From assembly GCA_005798445.1 (NCBI GenBank), contig SYJG01000355.1:1-32369 (forward strand): a stretch of 32,369 bases of DNA, read 5' to 3'. The notes under the pieces were generated by a model that saw nothing but the letters and a program-made list of their open reading frames with translations, was not told the origin of the DNA and ran no database searches. This DNA is from Planctomyces sp. (lineage in GTDB: Bacteria; Planctomycetota; Planctomycetia; Planctomycetales; Planctomycetaceae). The translations under genes and the position numbers were made by a program. Shown piece by piece: positions 7,995 to 16,600 of the stretch (position 1 is the first letter of the stretch; every line of letters starts with the position of its first letter).

Positions 7995-8672
7995 ATGACG
8001 CATTCCGACGAATCGGTTGGCGTCGAGTCTGTCGAAAATGCCTTGCGAAGCGGCGTCATCGTCACGCCTGAATTCGTCTTGTGGCAGCATTCATTGAGGA
8101 CTAGATTCCGCCGCCTTTTCAGGGAGGAAGGGGGCGTGCAAGATTACAACGTCAAATCTGTCAGCCGCACTTGCACCGGGACTGGCAAGGAACTCGTGCC
8201 TGGAAGTCTGTGCCACTCCGTCCTGATCGAGAGAGCTGGCGAGTTGGTGCGTCTCGACTATTCCGAAGCTGGCTGGACACCGCCGCCGCCATCAGGACTG
8301 GTTGCTCACTGGCGCTGCGAAGTTCCCGATTCAACCACCAGTGCGAAGAAGTCGCTGGACGTCGATGACTTGATGCGACAGTTTGAGCAACTCAATGAAG
8401 AGGCGAGTCCATCGCAGGACAAGTTTCGATATGTGCTCGCATTGTTGTTGCTTCAACGGCGGCGTTTGCGGCTCGACGGAACGAAGACCGTCGATGAGCA
8501 GGAATTTCTCGAAGTGACTGGCACACGAGGCGAAGGGACGTTTCTGATTCCCGGCCAGCAATTGGATGACTCGGAAGTTCAAGAGTTGCAAAACGCCGTA
8601 TTTGGCACCTGTTCAACGACAAGCCAACCCAGTGATCCACGAGACGCCTCAAGGACGAGAGTATTGACGTGA
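7995..8672 (+). CDS. hypothetical cytoplasmic protein, coupled to lipoprotein gene
   Basis: About 225 residues beginning MTHSDESVG; this ATG has GAGG about 7 bases upstream, whereas an in-frame ATG at 7929 has poorer context. I do not recognise a family. The protein has no signal peptide or membrane segment. It has a basic segment (RTRFRRLFREEGG), a small central region with TCTGTGKEL, and a helical C-terminal half rich in Leu and Arg (YVLALLLLQRRRLRL) followed by FLEVTGTRGEGTFLIPG. Its stop codon overlaps the start of the next gene as GTGA, implying translational coupling and a shared job with the downstream lipoprotein. It could be an assembly or regulatory partner, but no residue-level evidence shows this. 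Confidence 0.75.
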   Translation: MTHSDESVGVESVENALRSGVIVTPEFVLWQHSLRTRFRRLFREEGGVQDYNVKSVSRTCTGTGKELVPGSLCHSVLIERAGELVRLDYSEAGWTPPPPSGLVAHWRCEVPDSTTSAKKSLDVDDLMRQFEQLNEEASPSQDKFRYVLALLLLQRRRLRLDGTKTVDEQEFLEVTGTRGEGTFLIPGQQLDDSEVQELQNAVFGTCSTTSQPSDPRDASRTRVLT

Positions 8673-9583
8673 CAAACCCCGACCGACCGGTTTTGTTCAT
8701 CACCAGACGGGCACCCTTCTCGGCGCTGTCGCTGAGCGTCTGCTGGTTGGTGACGGCAATGTGCTGTTTGGCATTGGCGGGTTGTTCATCAATGCGGCAT
8801 TGGATGGCGTGCAGTCGGCGAGCCGCTCCTGAACCCTGTGTTCTCGCTCCAGACGCGACGTCCGAAGACATCGTCAACGTTCTCAATGACAACGTCACGA
8901 AGTTATATGCTTGGCGATCGACCGATGTGAGAATCGACTTTCGAAAAGTTGGCATGCCAACGCTCAACGCACGCCTGGCGGTCGAAAGTCCTCGTAAATT
9001 GCGGTTGATCGTGCATTCGTTGGCAACGGACGAAGTGGATCTTGGTTCGAATCCGGAGCGGTTCTGGTTTTGGATGAAACGTGGCGAACCGCACGGAATC
9101 TTGACGGCCTCCTACGACGATATGGCGGAGGGCCGTCCAATGGGACCAATCCCTTTTCAGCCCGATTGGCTGATTGAGACGCTCGGAGTCGTTCCATTCG
9201 CTGCATCGGATTTTCAGATGCACGAGCAGCCGGGAAGTCAACCGCGTCGAGTCCTCTTTGTCGCGAACCAAGTCACTCCGCAAGGCCAGCGTGTTCAGCG
9301 AACAATGCTGGTCGATGCCGGTCACGGCGCGATTTTGGAGCACTCATTGCGGGAACCGTCTGGTCGGTTGATTGCTCGCGCGACGCTTAGCAATTATCAG
9401 CTTGAGCCAGGTGGAGTGCGACTGCCGCATCGCATCGACCTGCAATGGCCTGCCTCAGGCGTTAAGCTGGCACTGCTGATCGGAAATATCGAGGTCAATC
9501 CAGCTTCGATCTCGGAGCAAACTTGGTCGATGCCGTCGTATCCCGACACTCCCGTGATCGATCTGACGCGGTTTCGACCGTGA
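8669..9583 (+). CDS. lipoprotein, possibly LolA/LolB-like fold
   Basis: 304 residues with a type II signal peptide: basic n-region, hydrophobic core and lipobox LALAGC giving Cys39 as the acylated residue. The mature part begins with a segment (about 60-130) reading NDNVTKLYAWRSTDVRIDF, then short beta-strand-like stretches (LNARLAVESPRKLRLIVHS, FWFWMKRGEP, RVLFVANQVTPQGQRVQRTM). This pattern recalls lipoprotein-carrier-like (LolA/LolB) half-barrels, but the match is structural impression only. The start is the GTG that overlaps the previous stop codon. A palindromic hairpin 50 bases downstream may end the transcript. Planctomycetes commonly have such envelope lipoproteins of unknown role. 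Confidence 0.85.
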   Translation: MTNPDRPVLFITRRAPFSALSLSVCWLVTAMCCLALAGCSSMRHWMACSRRAAPEPCVLAPDATSEDIVNVLNDNVTKLYAWRSTDVRIDFRKVGMPTLNARLAVESPRKLRLIVHSLATDEVDLGSNPERFWFWMKRGEPHGILTASYDDMAEGRPMGPIPFQPDWLIETLGVVPFAASDFQMHEQPGSQPRRVLFVANQVTPQGQRVQRTMLVDAGHGAILEHSLREPSGRLIARATLSNYQLEPGGVRLPHRIDLQWPASGVKLALLIGNIEVNPASISEQTWSMPSYPDTPVIDLTRFRP

Positions 9584-9632
9584 CGACAGTCCTCCTCCGC
9601 AAGTTCGATTTACTTTCACCTCGGGCGGGGAG

Positions 9633-9737
9633 TCATGAGAGATTCGGCGAGCGGCAGGGCGTCAGCCCTCCGAGTCAAATCAGATGGAATCGCTCGGAGG
9701 GCTGACGACCTGCCGCTCGCGAAAAACTTCTCATTCG
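9633..9737. repeat. palindromic repeat, copy 1 of a family
   Basis: Arms 9647-9674 and 9693-9720 are reverse complements at 27 of 28 positions (core CAGCCCTCCGAG), flanked by short outer complements ATGAGAGA and TCTCAT. The same sequence, including flanks, recurs at 11525-11633 on the far side of the aminotransferase gene, and a diverged copy lies inside the RND permease gene. It sits about 50 bases downstream of the lipoprotein stop codon and may serve as a terminator, although no T-run follows. Confidence 0.92.
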
Positions 9738-9820
9738 AGGCTGCGGGCGGTATCAAACTCCGGTCCACGCTCAGACATCGCTCGTGAACCAGAAGTGTCT
9801 CGTTCATTGAACAACACACG

Positions 9821-10042
9821 TCAACATTTCGCTTGTCGTCGTTGACATCTCTCGCTGGGAAAAATCTGGCCAAGCCCGCGTTTGAATCGTCGGTTGGAGA
9901 AGAGATCCAATAACGGTCGGTAATAACGACGGGGAATCGGCGTGACTGGATCAATCGGCGTCACCAGCAGGCGACAAGCCATGTGTTGAGTGACGTTCAA
10001 GGCGACGGAATGCGGTTTGCCGTAGCTCAGTCCCTCACGCAT
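9821..10042 (-). CDS. possible small gene (73 residues), uncertain
   Basis: The minus strand of the 9584-10106 gap has an open frame from an ATG at 10042 to a TGA at 9821. The peptide has a balanced composition (GKPHSVALNVTQHMACRLL, then PRRYYRPLLDLFSNRRFKRG) and codon use not unlike the neighbours, which is why it is listed. Against it are the lack of a good ribosome-binding site, no recognised family, and a continuing open frame upstream that is antisense to the aminotransferase gene. It would be divergent from that gene with 64 bases between the starts. The remainder of the gap holds palindromic copy 1 and nothing else I can name. Confidence 0.3.
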   Translation of the reverse strand: MREGLSYGKPHSVALNVTQHMACRLLVTPIDPVTPIPRRYYRPLLDLFSNRRFKRGLGQIFPSERCQRRQAKC

Positions 10043-10106
10043 CGAGGGATCCCCAAGCCTCTCGGTGAGACGTCTGACGTTGATCGGACACCGTAAGGAT
10101 TTTGGA

Positions 10107-11501
10107 ATGCCCCCCGCCCTCTCCTCCCAGGCTGGCTCTTCGGAGTCGAACGCCCCGGCTGGTTCCGCGTCGCGTGAGTCGCGACTACGGCCGGTCGTGC
10201 GCACGGATCGGTTCTTGCCGTTCAGCGCCCCGGACCTGGATGAGTCGGAATTGTCCGAGTTGACCGAAACGCTGCGGTCTGGTTGGCTCTCGGCCGGACC
10301 GAAGACGCGGCAGTTCGAGCAGGAATTCTCGAAGTTCGTGGGGGCGAAGCACGCCATCGCGGTCAACAACGGCACGACCGCGTTTCGATTGACACTGCAA
10401 GCAGTCAATCTGCAACCCGGCGATGAAGTCATCATGAGTCCGTTCGCTCCGGTCGCAGCCGCCGAATTAGTGCGGGCAGCGGGAGCCGTCGCACGGTTTG
10501 TTGATGTCACCGAACGGGGACTGCACCTCAGCCCCGAATTGCTGGCCTCCGCGATCAACGAACACACTCGAGCGGTAATGATCTCTCACGTCGCGGGATT
10601 GCCGGCTGAGATGGATGACTTGCTGGCCATCGCTCGACGACACCGACTGTTGGTCATCGAGGACGCCGGACAAGCTCTGCCTGCAACCTATCGGCATCAC
10701 AAAGTCGGAGCGCTGGGTGATGTGAGTTGCTTCACCTTCTTTGCCCAGAAAGCGCTTTCGCTAGGCGAAGGGGGCTTCATCTGCACGAACGACGCCCGCT
10801 TGGCCGATCGTTGCCGATTGCTGGTGATGAGCCCTTGGGAAATGATGCCGCCGTCATTGGACGACGAACTCGACGATTCGCCAATCGACACCGCCACGAT
10901 CATGTCTGCACGATCGGCGGGCGAAGGGGTGAGTTCAATCTCCGGCAGCGGACGTCTGCGGCGCGGCCGCGGTGCCTCAAAGTCGGCAGCATTCGATGAA
11001 GCTCAACTGTTGGCGCTGTCGTCCGACGGCTATCAAGCGTCGATGTGCGACCTCACTGCGGCGGTTGGCTTGGCGCAACTTCGCAAGGCCACCGTGATGT
11101 GGCAACGCCGCCGCGAGATTGCGGTCACTTACAACGTCTCGTTCAGCCGCAGCGTCGATCTGCAGTGTCCGGCCGACCGCTCCGATTCACAGCATGCTTG
11201 GCATCTGTACCTATTGCGGTTGAATCTTCAGCGACTCCGTTGCTCGCGCAATCAGTTTCTGACGGAACTTCGTGCTCGCGGCATTGGAGCGACGGTCATG
11301 CCGCCGCCATTGCACATGCAGGCGACCTATGCCGCGCTTGGCTATCAACCGGAAAGCTGTCCGGTCGCGACGCAAGAATATGCTCGCGAGATCTCACTTC
11401 CGATCTACAGCCGCATGACCGACGAAGACGTGCAGCTCGTCGTCGATGCCGTCGAGGGGATCGTCAAACGCTTTCGCGCGATTCCGAATCATCCGCGCTG
11501 A
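10107..11501 (+). CDS. DegT/DnrJ/EryC1/StrS-type PLP aminotransferase
   Basis: About 464 residues from the ATG at 10107, which has AAGGA 8 bases upstream; a GTG at 10065 is open but less well placed. The fold type I aminotransferase family acts on keto-sugar nucleotides for surface polysaccharide or antibiotic sugars. Visible are SGWLSAGPKTRQFEQEF (substrate loop start), AVNNGTTAF (PLP phosphate region), VIEDAGQALPA with Asp186 contacting the pyridine nitrogen, and FFAQKALSLGEGGF with Lys215 as the Schiff-base lysine. After LLVMSPWEM there is an unusual Ser/Gly/Arg-rich stretch (about 255-310) before the conserved MCDLTAAVGLAQL helix, longer than in typical members. The N-terminal 35 residues are also extra. 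No sugar-nucleotide partner genes lie nearby. Two copies of the same palindromic repeat flank the gene. Confidence 0.92.
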   Translation: MPPALSSQAGSSESNAPAGSASRESRLRPVVRTDRFLPFSAPDLDESELSELTETLRSGWLSAGPKTRQFEQEFSKFVGAKHAIAVNNGTTAFRLTLQAVNLQPGDEVIMSPFAPVAAAELVRAAGAVARFVDVTERGLHLSPELLASAINEHTRAVMISHVAGLPAEMDDLLAIARRHRLLVIEDAGQALPATYRHHKVGALGDVSCFTFFAQKALSLGEGGFICTNDARLADRCRLLVMSPWEMMPPSLDDELDDSPIDTATIMSARSAGEGVSSISGSGRLRRGRGASKSAAFDEAQLLALSSDGYQASMCDLTAAVGLAQLRKATVMWQRRREIAVTYNVSFSRSVDLQCPADRSDSQHAWHLYLLRLNLQRLRCSRNQFLTELRARGIGATVMPPPLHMQATYAALGYQPESCPVATQEYAREISLPIYSRMTDEDVQLVVDAVEGIVKRFRAIPNHPR

Positions 11502-11524
11502 AGTGCGATACCTCGCGCGAAGTG

Positions 11525-11633
11525 CCATGAGAGATTCCGCGAGCGACAGGGCGTCAGCCCTCCGAGTCAAAACAATTGGAATCACTCGGAGGGCTTACGC
11601 CCTGCCGCACGCCGAAAACTTCTCATTCGAGGC
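11525..11633. repeat. palindromic repeat, copy 2 of the family
   Basis: Arms 11539-11566 and 11585-11612 (28 bases each) form a strong hairpin spanning 74 bases, the same span as copy 1. The flanks CATGAGAGATTC and AACTTCTCATTCGAGGC are shared almost base for base with 9633-9737. It begins about 25 bases after the aminotransferase stop codon and could terminate that transcript. The rest of the gap to the adaptor gene (11634-11815) shows no gene or clear promoter. Confidence 0.92.
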
Positions 11634-11815
11634 CGCGTTGGGACTAGCGGTCGATGGGAGTGCGCCTGTCGTTCACGAGAGTCCACTTTTTCCGCTCGCA
11701 AGCCAGGCTTTGCCTGTCGTTGTGTCCGTGGGCCGCGATACACTGCCCGTCCCCGCGAATTCAACGCTTGCCTGCCCCGCAATCCTGGCTCACCCACCCC
11801 GATTGGAATTCGAAA

Positions 11816-13129
11816 ATGCACTCTTTTTGGATCCGATTCTCGGCTGCCAGTTGCATTTTGACCGCCTCAATGTTGTGGACCGTTTCGACCTTCGCGCAAG
11901 CGGGACCAGCCAAAGTCACGGTCGCAGAGGTCGTCGAACGCGATCTTTCATCCGGCCGATCCTTTGTCGGCACGGTTGAGCCTCGTCGGCAGAGTTCCAT
12001 CGGCAGCGCGGTCTCCGGACGCGTCACCGAGTTTCTGGTCAACGAAGGCGATCGAGTCACCAAGGGACAACCGTTGGCAAGGCTGCTGACGCGAAACCTC
12101 GATCTTCAAATTGCCGCCGCCAAGGCGGAGCATGAACTGCGGAAACACGAGTTGCTCGAACTGAAAAACGGTGCGCGCGTCGAAGAGCGCCGCGAATCGG
12201 AAGCTCGCATGCAGGCGGCCCACGCCGCGATGAAGCTGGCACTGACCAAACTCGCGCGAGTCAAGGGACTGATCGAACGCAACGCTGCCACTCGAGAAGA
12301 AATCGACGAGGTGGCGGCCGTGTCAGAAACAGCCACCGCCATGCACCTCGCCGCGAAGGCGGCGAACGACTTGGTCATTGCCGGGCCTCGCCCGGAACGA
12401 ATCGCACAAGCCGAAACGCGAGTCGAGGCGGCCGAAGCGGAGGTCGATCGGCTGCTCGACATTTTGGAGAAGCACACGATCAAATCCCCCTTCGCTGGCT
12501 ACGTCGTCGCAGAGCACACCGAGGAAGGACAATGGATCGAATCGGGGAAGCTAGTCGCGGAAGTGGTTGAAGTTGATCCGATCGAAGTCCGCGTCAACGT
12601 GCAAGAGTCGTATATCCCCCGGTTGACGATCGGCGCTTCGGCTCGCATCGACATTGAGGCCTTGCCATCTCAAACATTTGTCGGCACCGTGATCGCCATC
12701 GTCCCAAAGGGTGACGTCAAATCACGGACTTTCCCCGTTCGCATCGAATTGAAGAATTCGTGGCAATCCGACGAGACGCCGCTGCTCAAGCCGGGGATGT
12801 TCGCGAAAGTCGAGCTGCCGGTTGATCAGAAGAGAAATGTGCTGCTCGTACCGAAAGACTCGCTCGTCCTCGGCGGCCAGCAGCCGGTAGTTTTCGTCGT
12901 CACGACCGATGAGGAAAACAAGATCACGGTGCGATCGGTGTCCGTACAGCTTGGCATCGCGGTCGATTCCTGGATCGAAGTCCGCGGCGACTTGAAAGCG
13001 AAAGAGAGTGTCGTCGTCGAAGGCAACGAGCGACTCCGAGTTGGCGCGGAAGTGGTCACGGAGGCGGCGAAGATCAAACCGCCGCTAGCAGCTCTGAAAT
13101 CCCAATTACCAAAAACCAATGTCCAATGA
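11816..13129 (+). CDS. RND efflux periplasmic adaptor (membrane fusion protein)
   Basis: About 437 residues starting MHSFWIRFSA with a signal peptide ending near TFAQA. The order of parts is typical of HlyD/AcrA-type adaptors: an N-terminal barrel strand (SFVGTVEPRRQSSIGSAVSG), a lipoyl half (GRVTEFLVNEGDRVTKGQPL), a long helical hairpin from about residue 95 to 215 rich in Ala, Glu and Arg, the second lipoyl half (IKSPFAGYVVAEHTEEGQW), a beta-barrel (VRVNVQESYIPRL, LKPGMFAKVELP) and a membrane-proximal domain (VLLVPKDSLV). It would link the permease at 13625-17128 to an outer-membrane channel not encoded here. The last 11 residues (LKSQLPKTNVQ and stop) are encoded by the left inverted repeat of the four-helix-bundle cassette, so the original C-terminus has been replaced. 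Confidence 0.93.
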   Translation: MHSFWIRFSAASCILTASMLWTVSTFAQAGPAKVTVAEVVERDLSSGRSFVGTVEPRRQSSIGSAVSGRVTEFLVNEGDRVTKGQPLARLLTRNLDLQIAAAKAEHELRKHELLELKNGARVEERRESEARMQAAHAAMKLALTKLARVKGLIERNAATREEIDEVAAVSETATAMHLAAKAANDLVIAGPRPERIAQAETRVEAAEAEVDRLLDILEKHTIKSPFAGYVVAEHTEEGQWIESGKLVAEVVEVDPIEVRVNVQESYIPRLTIGASARIDIEALPSQTFVGTVIAIVPKGDVKSRTFPVRIELKNSWQSDETPLLKPGMFAKVELPVDQKRNVLLVPKDSLVLGGQQPVVFVVTTDEENKITVRSVSVQLGIAVDSWIEVRGDLKAKESVVVEGNERLRVGAEVVTEAAKIKPPLAALKSQLPKTNVQ

Positions 13130-13618
13130 ATGTCCAATGTCCAAATCCAAAAGGCGGTATTTCGGGGCAACCTTGATCTTCTATGAGTACTCCGCGTTAC
13201 GACCTTGAGGAACGAACGTCACTGTTTGGCGAGTCGGTCATTGACTTCGCGAAGACGGTTTCGGTGAATTTGATCACGTCGCCGTTGATTAGTCAGTTGG
13301 TAAGGGCCGCGACAAGCGTCGGTGCGAACTACGGCGAAGCCGACAATGCCAGTTCGAAGAAAGATTTCAAACACCGCATCCGAATTTGCCAGCGTGAATC
13401 AAAGGAAACCAAACACTGGTTGCGGATGATTGTCCGTGCCGAGCCGCAACTTAGAGACGCCGCTCGACCACTTTGGCAGGAAGGCCACGAGCTCTTATTG
13501 ATCTTCAGCGCCATCATTCGCGGTTGCCAAGGGGATTGAATTTGCCCAGTGACGTTTCGGATTTGGACCTTGGGACTTAGACATTCATTGGACATTGGTT
13601 TTTGGTAATTGGGGTTTT
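13097..13618. mobile_element. four-helix-bundle cassette flanked by inverted repeats
   Basis: Left repeat 13097-13147 and right repeat 13561-13618 are reverse complements. A perfect run of about 33 bases contains TTGGACATTGGTTTTTGG, and an outer ATTTGGAC match follows after a small insertion in the right copy. Only one gene, the 118-residue four-helix-bundle protein, lies between them. Such genes are known inside intervening sequences of 23S rRNA, where flanking complementary sequences make an RNase III stem; here the cassette sits at a protein operon junction. The left repeat encodes the end of the adaptor, the right repeat ends 6 bases before the permease start codon. RNA spanning the cassette could fold into a long stem. 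Confidence 0.8.
13183..13539 (+). CDS. four-helix-bundle protein (23S rRNA intervening-sequence type)
   Basis: 118 residues of the four helix bundle / 23S rRNA IVS protein family (PF05635-type). The characteristic stretch YDLEERTSLFGESVIDFAKT at the N-terminus, then LVRAATSVGANYGEADNA and KDFKHRIRICQRESKETKHW, matches the family closely, as does the length. Members are small soluble proteins, related to the accessory Avd protein of diversity-generating retroelements; their function in IVS elements is unknown and nucleic-acid binding is proposed. No reverse transcriptase or variable repeat is visible in the window. The ATG at 13183 lacks a strong ribosome-binding site. The gene is inside an inverted-repeat cassette between the RND adaptor and permease genes and reads in the same direction as them. 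Confidence 0.93.
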   Translation: MSTPRYDLEERTSLFGESVIDFAKTVSVNLITSPLISQLVRAATSVGANYGEADNASSKKDFKHRIRICQRESKETKHWLRMIVRAEPQLRDAARPLWQEGHELLLIFSAIIRGCQGD

Positions 13619-13624
13619 CGTGCC

Positions 13625-16600
13625 ATGCACTTGATCGAGTGGTTTGTTCGCAATCCCGTGAAGGTGTCCGTCGGCGTGATCTTGGTCGCGTTGTTCGGCA
13701 CGATTGCGCTCTACAAAATGCCGATGCAGCTCACGCCGGAAGTCGAAGTGCCGACGATCACCGTCACGACCATGTGGCCGGGGGCAAGTCCGCAGGAGGT
13801 CGAGAGTGAAATCATCCAGGCGCAAGAAGAGCAACTGCAAAGCGTCGAAGGCTTGCAGAAGATGTCCTCCGAAAGCATGGATTCACGCGGACAGATCACG
13901 CTGGAGTTCGCCGTCGGCACACCGACCGGCGATGCATTGCTGAACGTCAGCACGCGGCTGCAACAAGTCCGCGAGTATCCGATCAACGCCGACCAGCCGG
14001 TCGTCGCCACGTCAAACATCTCCGACCGGTTCATCGCGTGGTTCATCCTCACGCCGCAAAAACCGTCATCGGGAAAACTCGACGAAGCCAGCATTCGGCA
14101 TCCCGATCTCAAGGCGGAACTCGAACGGGTGAAACATGCCCACAATCCCGGCTTAGCGATCTTTCGCATGCGTGAGCTGGCGAGGAATCATCCGGAAGTC
14201 AGCGACCTGTTGCCGCCCGACATGGACGTCACGAAGTTGCGGCGGTTCTGCCGAGACTTCATCGAAACTCGCCTCGAACGTGTGGATGGCGTGTCCAATG
14301 CCAATGTGATGGGCGGGCGTGAAGAGGAATTGCAGGTCGTTGTCGATCCGCACTTGCTCGCCGCTCGGCAACTCACGATCGGTGACGTGCGCGAGGCGCT
14401 GCGCAAACAAAACAAAGACACTTCCGGAGGCGACTTCTGGGAAGGCAAGCGGCGGTACGTCATTCGGACGCTCGGCCAATTCAAGACCGAACAGCAAGTC
14501 GCCAACATGATCATCGCCAGCCGCGACGGCAATCCGGTTTACATTCGTGACGTGGCTCATGTCCGTCTCGGCTACAAAAAACCGGACGGGCTCGTTCATC
14601 GTTACGGCACGTCGGTCATTGCAATCAACGCTCAACGAGAGACGGGTAGCAACGTGCTGCAAGTCATGGAGGGACTGCGCAGCACGGTCAGAAAACTCAA
14701 CGAATCGGTGCTCATGCAACGCGGTCTCGAATTGACGCAGGTCTACGACGAGACGGAATACATTCACTCGGCTGTTAACGTCGTCAACGACGACATCCTG
14801 CAAGGAGCCATGCTGACGCTGGTCGTCCTGCTCGTTTTTTTGCGCAGCTTGCGTTCGTCGCTGGTGGTGTTGCTGGCAATCGCGACCAGCGTCATCGGCA
14901 TGTTCTTGATGCTGGGAATCCTGGGCCGCACGCTCAACGTGCTGACGTTGGCGGGCATCTCGTTCGCCGTGGGCATGTTGGTCGACAACTTCATCGTCGT
15001 GATGGAGAGCATCTTTCGGCATCACCGCGAAGGCGAAAATGTCTTGCTGGCAACCGTCAAAGGGACCAAGGAAGTTTGGGGAGCGATCGTCGCCTCGACG
15101 CTGGCCAACTTGGCGGTGTTCTTGCCAGTGTTGTTCGTGCAAGACCAAGTCGGCCAATTGTTCCGCGACTTGGCGTTGGCGGTCAGTTGCTCGCTGTTGT
15201 TGTCGCTGCTCGTGGCGTTGGTCTTGATTCCGACGGCCGCCAGCCGGCTGATCGGAGGGCGAACGAATCGGCGAGCTGAGGACGTCAATCCTCCGAGTGA
15301 GTCGGGTTCACTCTCATTCCTCGGAGGGTTAACACGCTCCGCTCGCCTTTGGAGATCCGCATTCGGACTGTTGCCGTTGCTTGACAGATTTGGCGACGCA
15401 TTCGTCCGCGCAGTTGTGGGACTCAATGCCAAGATGTTGCGCAGCGTGCCGGTGCGGTTGATCGCGATGGTGGTGCTTGTCGGAGTGCCGCTCTATGTCA
15501 GCTACCTGCTGATGCCAAAGGTGGAATACCTGCCCAACGGGAATCGCAACCTCGTGATTGGTATCCTCGTGCCGCCGCCCGGTTACAACCTGGAGCACAT
15601 GGAAACGTTGGGGCATCGCGTCGAAGAATCCGCTCGGCGGTATTGGGACATCGACCTCGATGATCCGCAGAACAAAGACCTGCCGCACCCGATGATCTCA
15701 GACTTCTTTTATGTGGTTCGCGGACGGCAGTTGTTCATGGGAGTGCGGGCCGTCGATCCGTTGCAAGGGCATCGGCTGGTGAAACTCGTGCAAGAAATCG
15801 TGACCGGCATCCCCGGCACGTTTGCCATCGTGAAGCAGTCGAGCCTCTTCGAGCGCGGTCTCACTTCCGGCCGCTCCATCGACGTCGAGATCACCGGCCC
15901 GGACATCAAGCAATTGGTCGGCTTCGGCGGCCGAATCATGGGACAAGTCAGCCAACTCATCCCCAAGGCTCAAGTCTTGCCGATCCCCAGCCTGGATCTC
16001 AGTAGTCCCGAAGTCCACGCCAAACCTCGCTGGGAACAAGCCGCGGAACTTGGCCTCTCCGCCGACGAGATTGGCTACGCCGTCGATGCTCTGGTCGATG
16101 GAGCCTATGCGACCGACTTTTTCATCGGCGGCGACAAGATCGACCTGTCGATCGTCGGCCGCGAAGAGACGGCGCAACGCACCCAGGATTTGGAAAGTCT
16201 TCCGATCTCCACGCGAACCGGCCGAGTGATCTCGCTGGGCGCGGTCGCGGATCTGACGCTCTCCAGCGGCCCCGAACAAATTAACCGCCGCGAACGACAG
16301 CGAGCCATCACGATCCAAGTCAGTCCGCCGGCGGAGATGGCTCTCGAAGACGCAATGCTCAAAATTCAAAATGAAGTCGTCACGCCACTGGAACACGATC
16401 CGGATTTTCGCGGACTGTATCAAGTCAACTTGTCCGGTACCGCCGACAAGCTACGGACGACTTGGCTGGCGATTCGTTGGAATTTGCTGCTGGCGATTCT
16501 CCTCACTTACCTGGTGATGGCCGCGCTGTTTGAGTCGTGGTTGTACCCGTTCATCGTCATGCTCAGTGTGCCGCTGGGAGCGGTGGGTGGCTTCGTTGGA

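Noticed and set aside
9045-9070. GGTTCGAATCC, resembling a tRNA T-arm
   Set aside because: No acceptor or anticodon stem surrounds it, and it lies within the lipoprotein coding frame (Gly-Ser-Asn-Pro).
9821-10567. A 248-residue minus-strand frame overlapping the aminotransferase start
   Set aside because: Most of it is antisense to well-conserved DegT sequence and its translation is Ser/Arg-rich without family features. Only the last 73 codons, outside that gene, are kept as a weak candidate.
13183-13539. Diversity-generating retroelement, suggested by the Avd-like four-helix protein
   Set aside because: There is no reverse transcriptase, template repeat or variable repeat nearby. The inverted-repeat cassette explains the context better.
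14153-15157. 334-residue minus-strand frame inside the RND permease gene
   Set aside because: It is antisense to transmembrane segments and the VDN motif. The His/Asp/Gln-rich translation is the usual complement of Leu/Val codons.
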